This document shows, one piece after another, positions 9,188-16,778 of a DNA stretch of 64,000 nucleotides. The DNA comes from Cobetia marina (GTDB taxonomy: Bacteria > Pseudomonadota > Gammaproteobacteria > Pseudomonadales > Halomonadaceae): contig NZ_CP017114.1 of NCBI RefSeq assembly GCF_001720485.1, positions 2,914,001-2,978,000 of the forward strand, in the 5' to 3' direction. The stretch's first letter is position 1; each line of letters begins with the position of its first letter. The notes below the pieces were generated by a model that worked only from the letters and a program-made list of their open reading frames with translations, had not been told where the DNA came from and did no database searches. The position numbers and the translations under genes were made by a program.

Positions 9188-10135
9188 TCATTCGCCGAGC
9201 TGGACCTCGACCTCATACCCCGTGAACTTGCGCAGATTGATCACCCCGCTGTCGAGGATCAGATACTGACCCTTGAGCCCTTCGAGAACGCCTTCCACCA
9301 CGGGTGTCTTGTCGAAGTTGAACGAGGTGACCTTGGTCGGCGCGGTACGCACCGGAAACTCGAAGGCCAATGCCGTGGTATCCAGTACCCGGATGGCGTC
9401 TTCCCCGCAATGCGCCTGCAGCGCCGCCAGACCCTCGGCCATCTGCTCGAGCAGTGCATCACGCTCGGCTTCCAGATCCAGCTCGGCCACATCGCCCTTG
9501 AGCATCGCGCGCCAGTTGGTGCGGTCATTGAGTGCCTGCTTGAACAGCACCTCGACCAGCCCAGACTGCAGACGATTGGAGACCTCGACGATGGGCAAGG
9601 CCTGGATGGCACCCTGATCGAACCAGCGCGTCGGCATCTGGGTCTTGCGGGTGATACCGACCTTGAGGCCGGAGGAGTTGGCCAGGTAGACGATATGCGG
9701 CTGGAAGCAATGCTCCTCACCCCACTGAGGATCACGACAGGTTCCTTCCGCGAAGTGACAGGTCTCCGGCTTCATGATGCAGCCATCACACTGTGGCAGC
9801 TTGCGAAAGCAGGGATAGCAATGCCCCTGCGCGAAGCTCTTCTTGGTCTTGCGCCCGCAATGGCTGCAGTGGATCTGACCGGTGAAGTCCAGGCGTACCT
9901 TGTGGCCAATATAGGCGTTCAGCGGCTGGGTGATCTCGCCCAGTCGCAGGCCATAGCTGGCCGCCAGCGGCTCACGCGAGACTGACTGCGCATCCGCCGA
10001 GGTATCGATCGCAAGCGCCTCACCGGCAGGCACGATGGACATCTTGCGGATGTCCCCTTTCAGGGTCACCGACTCCACGGCGGGCTGAGGTGCGCCATCG
10101 ACGTCCAGTGCATCATCCAGTGTCAGTTGACCCAC
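9188..10135 (-). CDS. DUF2797 zinc-binding protein
   Basis: A 315-aa protein of family DUF2797. Residues about 85-135 hold a cysteine/histidine cluster (CSHCG, CYPCF, CDGC, then more Cys/His), which looks like one or two zinc sites. It is followed by HIVYLANSSGLKVGITRKTQMPTRWFDQGA, a stretch resembling the GIY-YIG fold (Y-A ... KVGIT ... R). A nuclease-like or nucleic-acid role is possible but unproven. It overlaps the 3' end of the YeaC gene by 13 bp in the same operon; the two families are often adjacent in gammaproteobacteria. Confidence 0.85.
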   Translation of the reverse strand: MGQLTLDDALDVDGAPQPAVESVTLKGDIRKMSIVPAGEALAIDTSADAQSVSREPLAASYGLRLGEITQPLNAYIGHKVRLDFTGQIHCSHCGRKTKKSFAQGHCYPCFRKLPQCDGCIMKPETCHFAEGTCRDPQWGEEHCFQPHIVYLANSSGLKVGITRKTQMPTRWFDQGAIQALPIVEVSNRLQSGLVEVLFKQALNDRTNWRAMLKGDVAELDLEAERDALLEQMAEGLAALQAHCGEDAIRVLDTTALAFEFPVRTAPTKVTSFNFDKTPVVEGVLEGLKGQYLILDSGVINLRKFTGYEVEVQLGE

Positions 10136-10401
10136 TTGATCTGCTCCGGCTCATCGCGTGAAGCAGTGTCGTCACCGTCACGTGGACCGCAGGTACCGTT
10201 GTCGATGAAGCCGACACGTGACTCGGCAGGCACGTTGTTGTGGACCTCGTACTTGATGACGGCCTCCATGCACAGCTCGACCTGCTCCGAGGTCAGCACC
10301 CGGCCGTCCGGCCATTTGCGCAGCTGCATGGACTGCTTGAGGCTCTCGTAGATGGTCGGGGTCATCTGTTCGACCATCCCGTCGAAAGTCATGTCACTCA
10401 T
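10123..10401 (-). CDS. yeaC: YeaC family protein (DUF1315)
   Basis: A 92-aa protein of unknown function with the conserved MTPTIYESLKQSMQLRKWPDGRVLTSEQ block and the C-terminal EPEQIKWVN. Start 10401 has AGGAG about 8 nt upstream; a longer frame to 10473 lacks a ribosome site. It is transcribed ahead of, and overlaps, the DUF2797 gene, so the two are probably translationally coupled. Confidence 0.88.
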   Translation of the reverse strand: MSDMTFDGMVEQMTPTIYESLKQSMQLRKWPDGRVLTSEQVELCMEAVIKYEVHNNVPAESRVGFIDNGTCGPRDGDDTASRDEPEQIKWVN

Positions 10402-10509
10402 GGGGGTTCTCCTGATGCTGGAGCACGGCGCGGGGGCAGCGCCACGCGGGCAAAGTGACGCCACGCCGTGCAAAATGCGACCATTCTATCATTGTCATCC
10501 GCCTGGCTG

Positions 10510-11400
10510 TCATGACGTGGCGCCCGGCGCGCGGCGCGGCAGCACGAATCCCAGCACCAGCCCTGCCAGCAGCCCACCGAGATGCGCCTCATTGGCGATG
10601 GCCCCAAGGCCGATGGCACTCGATAACGGTGTCATGCACAGCACCAGATAGATCAACATGAAGATCATCAGCGAGCGCTGCATCTGATAGCCCAGCATCG
10701 GCCGTCGACGAGCCGCGATGAAGACATAGCCGATCACGGCGAAATCGATTCCCGAGAGCCCGCCAAACAGCACACTGCCGGTGGCGTACTGCGCCAGGTT
10801 GGCAGCCACCCCGCTCACCAGCACCACCAGCGCGAAGCGCCAGGCGCCATCGATGGCCTCGATCTGGCGCCCGAACACCCATAGCCACAGCAGATTGAAG
10901 ACCAGATGCAGAATGCCGAAATGCATCAAGGAGGGTGACCACAGCCGCCACCACTCCCCCGCCAGTGTCGTGGACAACGGCGCCGGTGCAATGTGCTGAC
11001 TGCCCACCAGCTCAAAGGGCACGATGGCCAGCCATTCGAACACCGCCGCCTGACCCAGCACGTACTGACAGAGTACGGTGAGGCAACAGGCGAGCCCGAC
11101 CAGCCATGTCAGCGGAGTCTGTCTGACGAGCTGCCAGAGACCGCCCGATGCACCGCTTGAGAAACCCGACGCCTCCGTAGCCTCATCGCGCAGCGGCTCT
11201 CCGCGTGAGTGGCGCTCCAGCATCGCGATCACGCGGGGGAGCTGCTCGGGGTCCGCCAGCCACAGCATCTGACGCACCGCCTCCCCGTCAGGGGTCGAGA
11301 CGCGCTCGGAGGTGATCTGGTGGCCGATCTTCTCCGCCCACAGCGCCTGACGCAGTGCGAGCGTATCGAAGGAGTCGTCTAAGGTCAGAACCTGGAACAT
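10510..11400 (-). CDS. glpG: Rhomboid intramembrane serine protease GlpG
   Basis: Membrane protease that cleaves transmembrane substrates. The 296-aa protein has the GlpG arrangement: a cytoplasmic N-terminal domain (residues 1-95) and a six-helix rhomboid core with RLWSPSLMHFGILHLVFNLLWLWVFG. The catalytic dyad is intact: Ser216 in GGLSG and His273 in AHLGG. The start at 11400 is preceded by AAGGA. The frame extends 68 codons upstream, but that region includes the neighbour's terminator, so it is not coding. No glycerol genes are nearby. Confidence 0.92.
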   Translation of the reverse strand: MFQVLTLDDSFDTLALRQALWAEKIGHQITSERVSTPDGEAVRQMLWLADPEQLPRVIAMLERHSRGEPLRDEATEASGFSSGASGGLWQLVRQTPLTWLVGLACCLTVLCQYVLGQAAVFEWLAIVPFELVGSQHIAPAPLSTTLAGEWWRLWSPSLMHFGILHLVFNLLWLWVFGRQIEAIDGAWRFALVVLVSGVAANLAQYATGSVLFGGLSGIDFAVIGYVFIAARRRPMLGYQMQRSLMIFMLIYLVLCMTPLSSAIGLGAIANEAHLGGLLAGLVLGFVLPRRAPGATS

Positions 11401-11561
11401 GCAGTGTCCTTGCAGTGACAAGTCAGCGTGATGGCATCTCTCGACAGTAGCCCGACGTCGAGAGCGCCGATGGGCGGTCGGTGGCAGATCCAGCTGATGC
11501 CACTCTGGATAGGGACTTGTCTGGAGAGCCGCGGTGGGGGCGATGACAAACTGACAGGCAT

Positions 11562-11590
11562 AAAAAAAGTCCGGTGGGGGGCACCGGACT
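11562..11590 (-). terminator. Strong intrinsic terminator of the metallophosphatase gene
   Basis: On the minus strand a 9-bp stem (AGTCCGGTG / CACCGGACT) runs into seven T residues. It lies 126 nt past the metallophosphatase stop. The rest of the 316-bp gap (11401-11716) holds the glpG promoter region and no gene. The stretch after the T-run (ATGCCTGTCA on the minus strand) is identical to that of the terminator at 21802. Confidence 0.88.
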
Positions 11591-11716
11591 GAGCAAGGGA
11601 TCATTCAAGGGAACACTTACTCTGAGTCCGGGATGGCGCTTTGGTTCACTGGCTGCTTATTGAAAAAAACAATGGCGATGAGAAAAGGCCGGCAGGTATG
11701 ACTATGACCCCGCACG

Positions 11717-12784
11717 CTATCCCCTCATCTCACCGCGCCCCGACAACTCCTCGGCCGGCAACTCTTCCGGCAGTGGACGACTCGAGGGTTCGCGCGGCAC
11801 CGGCACCCAGACGAAATTGGCGGCATCCAGCGTCGCTTCGCCACTGAAGCGATAGGCGACCAGGCGACCGCACTTGACGGCGCTGTAATCGAGACAGGCG
11901 ATATTGGTCGCCGGGAGCGCAGGCACGCCTTCACACCAGTAATGCCCCAGGAACAATGGCAATTGCTCTGGTCCGTAATACGGCAATTTCTCGAGCTCGC
12001 CCTCGCTCAACCAGCGCGACTCCAGCTCTCCCGGCAGATTGTCGGGCTGGAACACCACATCGCCATAGGTGCGAGGCTCGCGCGCCCAGAAATGCGCCCG
12101 GAAACTGCGGCGCGTGAAGCCATCCCCCGAGTGGATCTCGACGCCCTCCGGCAAGCGCAGACTGGTCCCCCGAGTCAGGCGATCCAGCACCCGATAGGCA
12201 AAGCTCGAGGGGTCGACGGAGTCCTGCAGGAAGGCTTCATCGATGCAGCCATCCGGAAAGCGCGCCAGAAACGGACGCACCAGCGCTTCATCCCAACAGG
12301 CGTGGACCACGCGCAGACCACTCTTGCCCTCTCCCAGCGACGGCAGTTCAAGACACAGTGGCATGCGCATGAACCAGCTCAATGCGTCATCCCACTCATC
12401 GGGATGATGCTGATACTGATCGAGCGTCTCGCGAATGATGCGATTGTGCCGCGAGGTATGCGGGCGCAGAAAATCACGGTGATCGCCACTCTCCCGCAGG
12501 CGTGCACGCCGACAATAGGCCAGCGCGTTGTATTCATGGTTGCCCATCACGATCAACGCCTCACCGGCTTCCACCATCCGGCTGGCCAACTGGACGGCCA
12601 GTCGGATACGAGGCCCACGATCGATGATGTCACCAAGAAAGATCACCTTGCGCGAGGCATGACGATACACGCCATCCTTCAGGTGATAGCCGAGCTTCTC
12701 CAGCAGCGCCGCCAGCGTGGCGCCACAGCCGTGCACATCACCGATCAGATCATAGCCATCCCGTGGCGCCACGAATGCGTTCAT
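11717..12784 (-). CDS. PPP/ApaH-type metallophosphoesterase
   Basis: A calcineurin-like phosphoesterase with all three metal motifs: GDVHG (residues 15-19), GDIIDRGP (51-58) and GNHE (81-84). This is the layout of the PPP group, which includes bacterial Ser/Thr phosphatases and ApaH. At 355 aa it is longer than ApaH (about 280), and the C-terminal half has no motif I recognise, so the substrate (phosphoprotein, dinucleoside tetraphosphate or other) is open. It follows nadK by 16 bp on the same strand and is probably co-transcribed. Confidence 0.82.
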   Translation of the reverse strand: MNAFVAPRDGYDLIGDVHGCGATLAALLEKLGYHLKDGVYRHASRKVIFLGDIIDRGPRIRLAVQLASRMVEAGEALIVMGNHEYNALAYCRRARLRESGDHRDFLRPHTSRHNRIIRETLDQYQHHPDEWDDALSWFMRMPLCLELPSLGEGKSGLRVVHACWDEALVRPFLARFPDGCIDEAFLQDSVDPSSFAYRVLDRLTRGTSLRLPEGVEIHSGDGFTRRSFRAHFWAREPRTYGDVVFQPDNLPGELESRWLSEGELEKLPYYGPEQLPLFLGHYWCEGVPALPATNIACLDYSAVKCGRLVAYRFSGEATLDAANFVWVPVPREPSSRPLPEELPAEELSGRGEMRG

Positions 12785-12800
12785 GCTGCTTGCCTTGATG

Positions 12801-13685
12801 TCATTCGCCGAGGCGGTTGCTCCAGCCGAGCTTGGTGCGACAGATCTCGAAATAGTTGTGCTCCAGCGGATGGATCAGCGTCAGACGTTCGCGCTTGCGA
12901 CGAATCTTGAGCACATCGCCGGGCTTGGCCACGACCTGAGTCTGGCCATCGCAGCTGATGTGGGGATAGGTCGTGTTGCTGGCGCTGATGTGCAGGAGTA
13001 TCTCGCTGGCCGCGTCGATCACGATCGGACGACTGGACAGCGTATGCGGGAACATCGGCACCAGCGTGATGGCCTCCAGGCGCGGGTGGACGATCGGCCC
13101 GCCGCCAGAGAGCGCATAGGCGGTCGAGCCGGTCGGAGTGGCCACGATCAAGCCATCGGAGCGCTGGGAATAGACGAACTGGCCATCGATGAACAGCTCG
13201 AACTCGATCATCCGCGCCGCCTTGCCAGGATGCAGCACGACATCGTTGAGGCCGTCCGCCGCACCTATCTTCTCGCCGTCCCGAAAGACTTCCGCCTCCA
13301 GCAGGAACCGCTGCTCACTGAGGTAGTCACCCTCGAGCACCTCGGCGACCTTTTCCTCCAGCTCATCTGGACGGATGTCGGTGAGAAAGCCCAGCCGGCC
13401 GCGATTGACGCCCAGTACCGGCGTGCCACTGCGACACAATGCACGCGCCGCGCCCAGCAGACTTCCATCACCGCCCACCACGATCACCAGATCACAGCGC
13501 TCGCCCATCTGACGACGGCTCGCCACCTCAAGGCCATGGTCAAGCAACAGCGTCGCCGTGCGCTCCTCGATGATCATCGCCAGCTGGCGAGCCTCAAGAA
13601 AGCGAATCAAGCGCTTGAGCGTGTCCACTACCTGAGCACTGCCCAGTCGACCAATCACGCCGATCGTATTGAATTGCTGCTTCAT
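12801..13685 (-). CDS. nadK: NAD kinase
   Basis: Phosphorylates NAD+ to NADP+ in the cytosol, the sole route to NADP. The 294-aa protein has GGDGSLL at residues 71-77, the catalytic Asp motif of the family, plus the NDVVLHPG segment and the nucleotide-binding SDGLIVATPTGSTAYALSGGGPIV. Two candidate starts are adjacent, GTG at 13688 and ATG at 13685. I prefer the ATG because it leaves 4 nt, not 1, after GGAGG. It is the first gene of a pair with the metallophosphatase and divergent from the ECF sigma gene. Confidence 0.96.
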   Translation of the reverse strand: MKQQFNTIGVIGRLGSAQVVDTLKRLIRFLEARQLAMIIEERTATLLLDHGLEVASRRQMGERCDLVIVVGGDGSLLGAARALCRSGTPVLGVNRGRLGFLTDIRPDELEEKVAEVLEGDYLSEQRFLLEAEVFRDGEKIGAADGLNDVVLHPGKAARMIEFELFIDGQFVYSQRSDGLIVATPTGSTAYALSGGGPIVHPRLEAITLVPMFPHTLSSRPIVIDAASEILLHISASNTTYPHISCDGQTQVVAKPGDVLKIRRKRERLTLIHPLEHNYFEICRTKLGWSNRLGE

Positions 13686-13809
13686 CACGCCTCCCGGGCT
13701 GTCATGCAGAACATTATGCGGACTCCCTTGACCAGCGGCAATGCACCTGCATTTTCCGTTGCTGCATCAAGCCACTACCCACCCTTGGCGATATCAGCAC
13801 ATCCAATTG

Positions 13810-13834
13810 CCTGAATGGCGCGTTAGTTCAGGCA
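13810..13834. repeat. Inverted repeat upstream of the ECF sigma gene
   Basis: GCCTGAA / TTCAGGC with an 11-nt loop, flanked by a further CGATAT...ATATCG match. It is in the 321-bp divergent region between nadK and the sigma gene. It could be an operator or leader hairpin. I see no clear sigma-70 or ECF promoter in this gap. Confidence 0.4.
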
Positions 13835-14006
13835 TATCGCAAGACATTGTCCCGGTCCACGCCCGCGTGTGACAGACAGCGACTCAACGGGACCGGACCA
13901 GCACGCCATGCTCTGCATGTCTCGCCATCAAATCACCTTCATGCCTCCTCGACGTGCACCATCAATGTCACAGCCGAGGGGTTCACACGACTCTGGAGCT
14001 CTCTCC

Positions 14007-14663
14007 ATGTCACTTGCCAACCTCTCATGGGGCGACTACCGTCAGCTGAACGATGGATTCCCAGCCAATGGAGTCGGGCCCCCGATGCCAGCACACACGA
14101 CACCCGTCAGTTCGCAAGACCCGGACGACTTTGACCACGCCAGTGCCATAGAGGCCTGTGCGCTCGGTGATGAAACCGCCTTTCGTCGCCTCTATGACCT
14201 TGAGTCCGGCCGCATGCTGGCACTTGCCATGCGCCTGCTCGGCAGCCGGGATCAGGCCGAGGACGCCGTCCACGATGCCTTCATCAAGCTGTGGTCCAAT
14301 GCCGGCCAATATCGCCGTGAACTCGGCAATGGCCGCGCCTGGCTGTTCACCATCCTGCGCTATCGTGCACTGGATCAGCTGCGGGCCCAGGGACGGACGC
14401 CCCGCGGTGACAGCGAGGCGCTCGACAGCCTCGCCGACTTGCTCGCCAACCCGGAAGCGGCAGCACACGACAGTCAGACAGCCCATCAGCTGAGCGATTG
14501 TCTGGGTGAGCTGGAAGCCCCACGACGCGAACCCATTCTGCTGGCATTCTTCAAGGGCCTGACCCACGAGCAGATCGCCGAAAAACTCAGCGCCCCGCTC
14601 GGCACCATCAAGGGTCGCATCCGTGCCGGACTCAAGCGACTGCAGGAGTGCCTGTCACGATGA
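14007..14663 (+). CDS. ECF RNA polymerase sigma factor
   Basis: Group 4 sigma factor of about 218 aa. Region 2 is seen in FRRLYDLESGRMLALAMRLL-GSRDQAEDAVHDAFIKLW and region 4 in EPILLAFFKGLTHEQIAEKLSAPLGTIKGRIRAGLKRL. The frame is open to 13869, but the ATG at 14007 has GGAG 10 nt upstream and gives a normal ECF length; an even later start at 14088 is possible. It overlaps the anti-sigma gene by ATGA, so the two are translationally coupled. The inducing signal is not evident, and no target operon with a shared promoter was recognised. Confidence 0.9.
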   Translation: MSLANLSWGDYRQLNDGFPANGVGPPMPAHTTPVSSQDPDDFDHASAIEACALGDETAFRRLYDLESGRMLALAMRLLGSRDQAEDAVHDAFIKLWSNAGQYRRELGNGRAWLFTILRYRALDQLRAQGRTPRGDSEALDSLADLLANPEAAAHDSQTAHQLSDCLGELEAPRREPILLAFFKGLTHEQIAEKLSAPLGTIKGRIRAGLKRLQECLSR

Positions 14664-15463
14664 ACCATTCCCCGATCCCCGAATCTCCACAAGAGCAGAA
14701 TCTGTTGCTGGGTGAACACACCCTGGGCCTGCTGGACCCCGAACGTGAAGCCGAGGTGCGCGCCTGGATAGAACGTGACGATGAGGCCGCCCGCATGGCA
14801 CTTCGCTGGCAGCAGCACTGGCTGAGCGTCAGTGATCGCCTGCCGCCGGAACCGGCCTCCGATTCGCTGTGGAAACGCATCGATGCCAGTCTGACGCGCC
14901 TCAAGCAGACTCCGACGCCAGCCAATGACACGGGTGGCGCTCCTGCTCCGCAAGCCCCCTGGCTGTGGCGCTGGCTGGGAGGCGGACTGGGTCTGGGGCT
15001 GGGCGCCGGACTCGCCCTTGCTCTGGCGATGCAGGTGGGGCCCTTCGCGCCTCAATCACCACAAGATGGCACCCCGCCGGTGGCGAACGAGGTGCCCGAG
15101 TCATCCGCGCAGCGCATGGTCGCGGTGCTGCAGACTCTCGAGGACCCTGCCACGCCGACCTGGGTCGCCAGTGTCACGGCCGGTGGCGGACTTCAGCTGA
15201 CACCCAATGTCACTATCGAGCGTCCGACGGATCGCGCCATCGAACTCTGGACCCTGACCGATCCAGCGGAGGGCCCGCGTTCGCTGGGTCTGGTGGACCC
15301 GGTGGCAGGTATCGAGTTGAGCGCCGAACAGATCGGCCGCATGAGTCCGGGCCAGTTGCTCGAGATGACACTGGAGCCCAGCGGTGGTTCGCCGACCGGC
15401 AAACCGACCGGCAAGGTGCTGGCCATCGGCCGCCTGGTCAACCTGGGACAGATCGACAGCTGA
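14660..15463 (+). CDS. Anti-sigma factor, RskA-type
   Basis: Membrane-anchored partner of the preceding ECF sigma factor. The 267-aa protein has a cytoplasmic N-terminal zinc-less anti-sigma region (NLLLGEHTLGLLDPEREAEVRAWI...), one Gly/Leu-rich membrane helix near residues 105-127 (WLGGGLGLGLGAGLALALAM) and a periplasmic RskA C-terminal domain (from about 150; IELWTLTD and GPRSLGLVDP are typical). The start codon overlaps the sigma stop codon. It presumably holds the sigma factor inactive until a periplasmic signal triggers release or proteolysis. Confidence 0.9.
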   Translation: MNHSPIPESPQEQNLLLGEHTLGLLDPEREAEVRAWIERDDEAARMALRWQQHWLSVSDRLPPEPASDSLWKRIDASLTRLKQTPTPANDTGGAPAPQAPWLWRWLGGGLGLGLGAGLALALAMQVGPFAPQSPQDGTPPVANEVPESSAQRMVAVLQTLEDPATPTWVASVTAGGGLQLTPNVTIERPTDRAIELWTLTDPAEGPRSLGLVDPVAGIELSAEQIGRMSPGQLLEMTLEPSGGSPTGKPTGKVLAIGRLVNLGQIDS

Positions 15464-15606
15464 CGGGAGCACTCTCTGCCCAGGCTCGCCCGCCCTGCCA
15501 CGGCATGCCTTCTCATCAGAGGCTCGCCGTGCAGGGCGGGAGGCGCCATGCTCTCGGAGGCCTCCCCAGGCCATGGGGAGCAAGGTCAGCGAAATGGCAA
15601 CATCAG

Positions 15607-15632
15607 CGCCAGACACGAACGCCAGACACGAA
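15607..15632. repeat. 13-bp direct repeat entering the terminator palindrome
   Basis: CGCCAGACACGAA occurs twice head to tail (15607-15619 and 15620-15632). The second copy forms the outer arm of the 46-bp palindrome, as if one arm had been duplicated. Confidence 0.8.
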
Positions 15633-15667
15633 GAAGCCCCGCCATGGCGGGGCTTCTTCGTGTCTGG
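15622..15667. terminator. 46-bp perfect palindrome, bidirectional terminator
   Basis: Two 23-bp arms with no unpaired centre (core AAGCCCCGCCATGGCGGGGCTT) lie between the convergent anti-sigma and mvaT genes. There is no T-run, but the stem is very stable in RNA from either strand. The 244-bp gap holds nothing else. Confidence 0.75.
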
Positions 15668-15707
15668 TCAACCGTCTCTTCAGCAGATGCTCAAGGAAAG
15701 TGTCAAC

Positions 15708-16094
15708 TCAGCTCTCGGTACGCTCGAGCCAGGATTCGACGGTTTCGGCACCGTGCTCTTCCTTCCACTCTTTCAGCTGCTTGTGATTGCCACCACGGGT
15801 CTCGATCACTTCACCGGTATTCGGGTTCTTGTAGACCTTCAGCTTGCGCTTGCGACGAACGCCGCCAGCCTTGGTTTCCGCGCTCGCGGCAGCTGCCGGC
15901 GTCTGGCTGGCTTTCGGATCCAGCAGGCCAATCACGTCGCGAGTAGACTTGCCGTATTCACTCATCAGGGAATCAAGCTTGTCCTTGAATTCCAGCTCAT
16001 TCTTCAGGCGATCATCGTTGCGCAGGCTTTCCAGTTGCTCTTGAAGTTTCTTGAGCTCTTGTTCTTTCTGCATGAAATCAGTCAACAGGGACAT
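15708..16094 (-). CDS. mvaT: MvaT/H-NS-family nucleoid protein
   Basis: Xenogeneic silencer that coats AT-rich DNA. The 128-aa protein has an N-terminal oligomerisation coiled coil (residues 1-60, KEQELKKLQEQLESLRND) and, after a Pro/Ala linker, the MvaT DNA-binding domain KVYKNPNTGEVIETRGGNHKQLKEWK, whose G-G-N loop corresponds to the minor-groove pincer of Pseudomonas MvaT. The start at 16094 has GGAG 6 nt upstream. It is monocistronic, with a candidate sigma-70 promoter at 16244-16273 and an unusually AT-rich region upstream that could be its own target. Confidence 0.92.
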   Translation of the reverse strand: MSLLTDFMQKEQELKKLQEQLESLRNDDRLKNELEFKDKLDSLMSEYGKSTRDVIGLLDPKASQTPAAAASAETKAGGVRRKRKLKVYKNPNTGEVIETRGGNHKQLKEWKEEHGAETVESWLERTES

Positions 16095-16243
16095 GGGGTT
16101 CTCCAAGGGTATCGGGACAGTCAGGAATTCACTTCCGGAAACAGGTGTTGCGAAAGAATTCGCCGATCAACAAATAACAGCTGCTTCCTGGATTTGGCTC
16201 ACGCAGGGACTTGGGACAGTAAGACCCTACAGAAGCTGAAGGG

Positions 16244-16273
16244 ATTATAGACCAAGCATGTCCACGCCGTGAA
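16244..16273 (-). promoter_or_regulatory. Candidate sigma-70 promoter of mvaT
   Basis: On the minus strand TTCACG, an 18-bp spacer and a consensus TATAAT, 150 nt upstream of the mvaT start. Confidence 0.55.
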
Positions 16274-16690
16274 GCACTAATCAACTAACGACAAGTTAAT
16301 CAAGCGCTCTCTGGAATGCAATAGCTGGCACTCGAAAAGATATGTGAATTCAAAATAGTCTCTGCCTGCAAATATCGTTAATTAGAATCGACATGAGCCT
16401 AGAGTCCCTATATGGCGGGCGTCAGCGGCCATCAGGCGGTATTGTAGAATCACATCGACATCACAGGCAGGTAAATTCTCTCGCTGGCAAGCCGCAGCTT
16501 TCATGAAGTATTCATATTGTGACTTTTTCAGTAGCTCTTTCATCACACATCATCACTCCGAGTCCCTCTTGTTCTTGAGCGTATCCTCAAAAGCATGCAG
16601 ACACAGAGGAAAGTAAACCTTCGCTTCGGCTCCACCAATCCCCCAGCACTATTTCCGACGGCAATATTAGAGACATCACCCCCTCCAGAA
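16274..16690. other. AT-rich gene-free spacer between mvaT and bioA
   Basis: About 400 bp of clearly lower GC than the flanking genes, with runs such as AATATCGTTAATTAG and GACTTTTTCAG. I find no ORF, RNA or repeat. It is a likely MvaT-binding region and may hold bioA promoter elements near its right end. Confidence 0.5.
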
Positions 16691-16708
16691 AGTGACACTT
16701 CACAAATC

Positions 16709-16741
16709 ATGTCAACCTGATAAAGTGGTCAAGGTTAACAA
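16709..16741 (+). promoter_or_regulatory. Probable BirA operator upstream of bioA
   Basis: ATGTCAACC, a 15-bp spacer and GGTTAACAA match the proteobacterial BirA site (TTGTAAACC-N15/16-GGTTTACAA) at 15 of 18 positions, with the dyad kept. It lies 38 bp before the bioA start. The -10-like GATAAA falls inside the spacer, as expected for repression by biotinoyl-AMP-bound BirA. Confidence 0.75.
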
Positions 16742-16778
16742 AGAGGCTCAATTGCCGTCAGCGTCGATGGAGAACATC

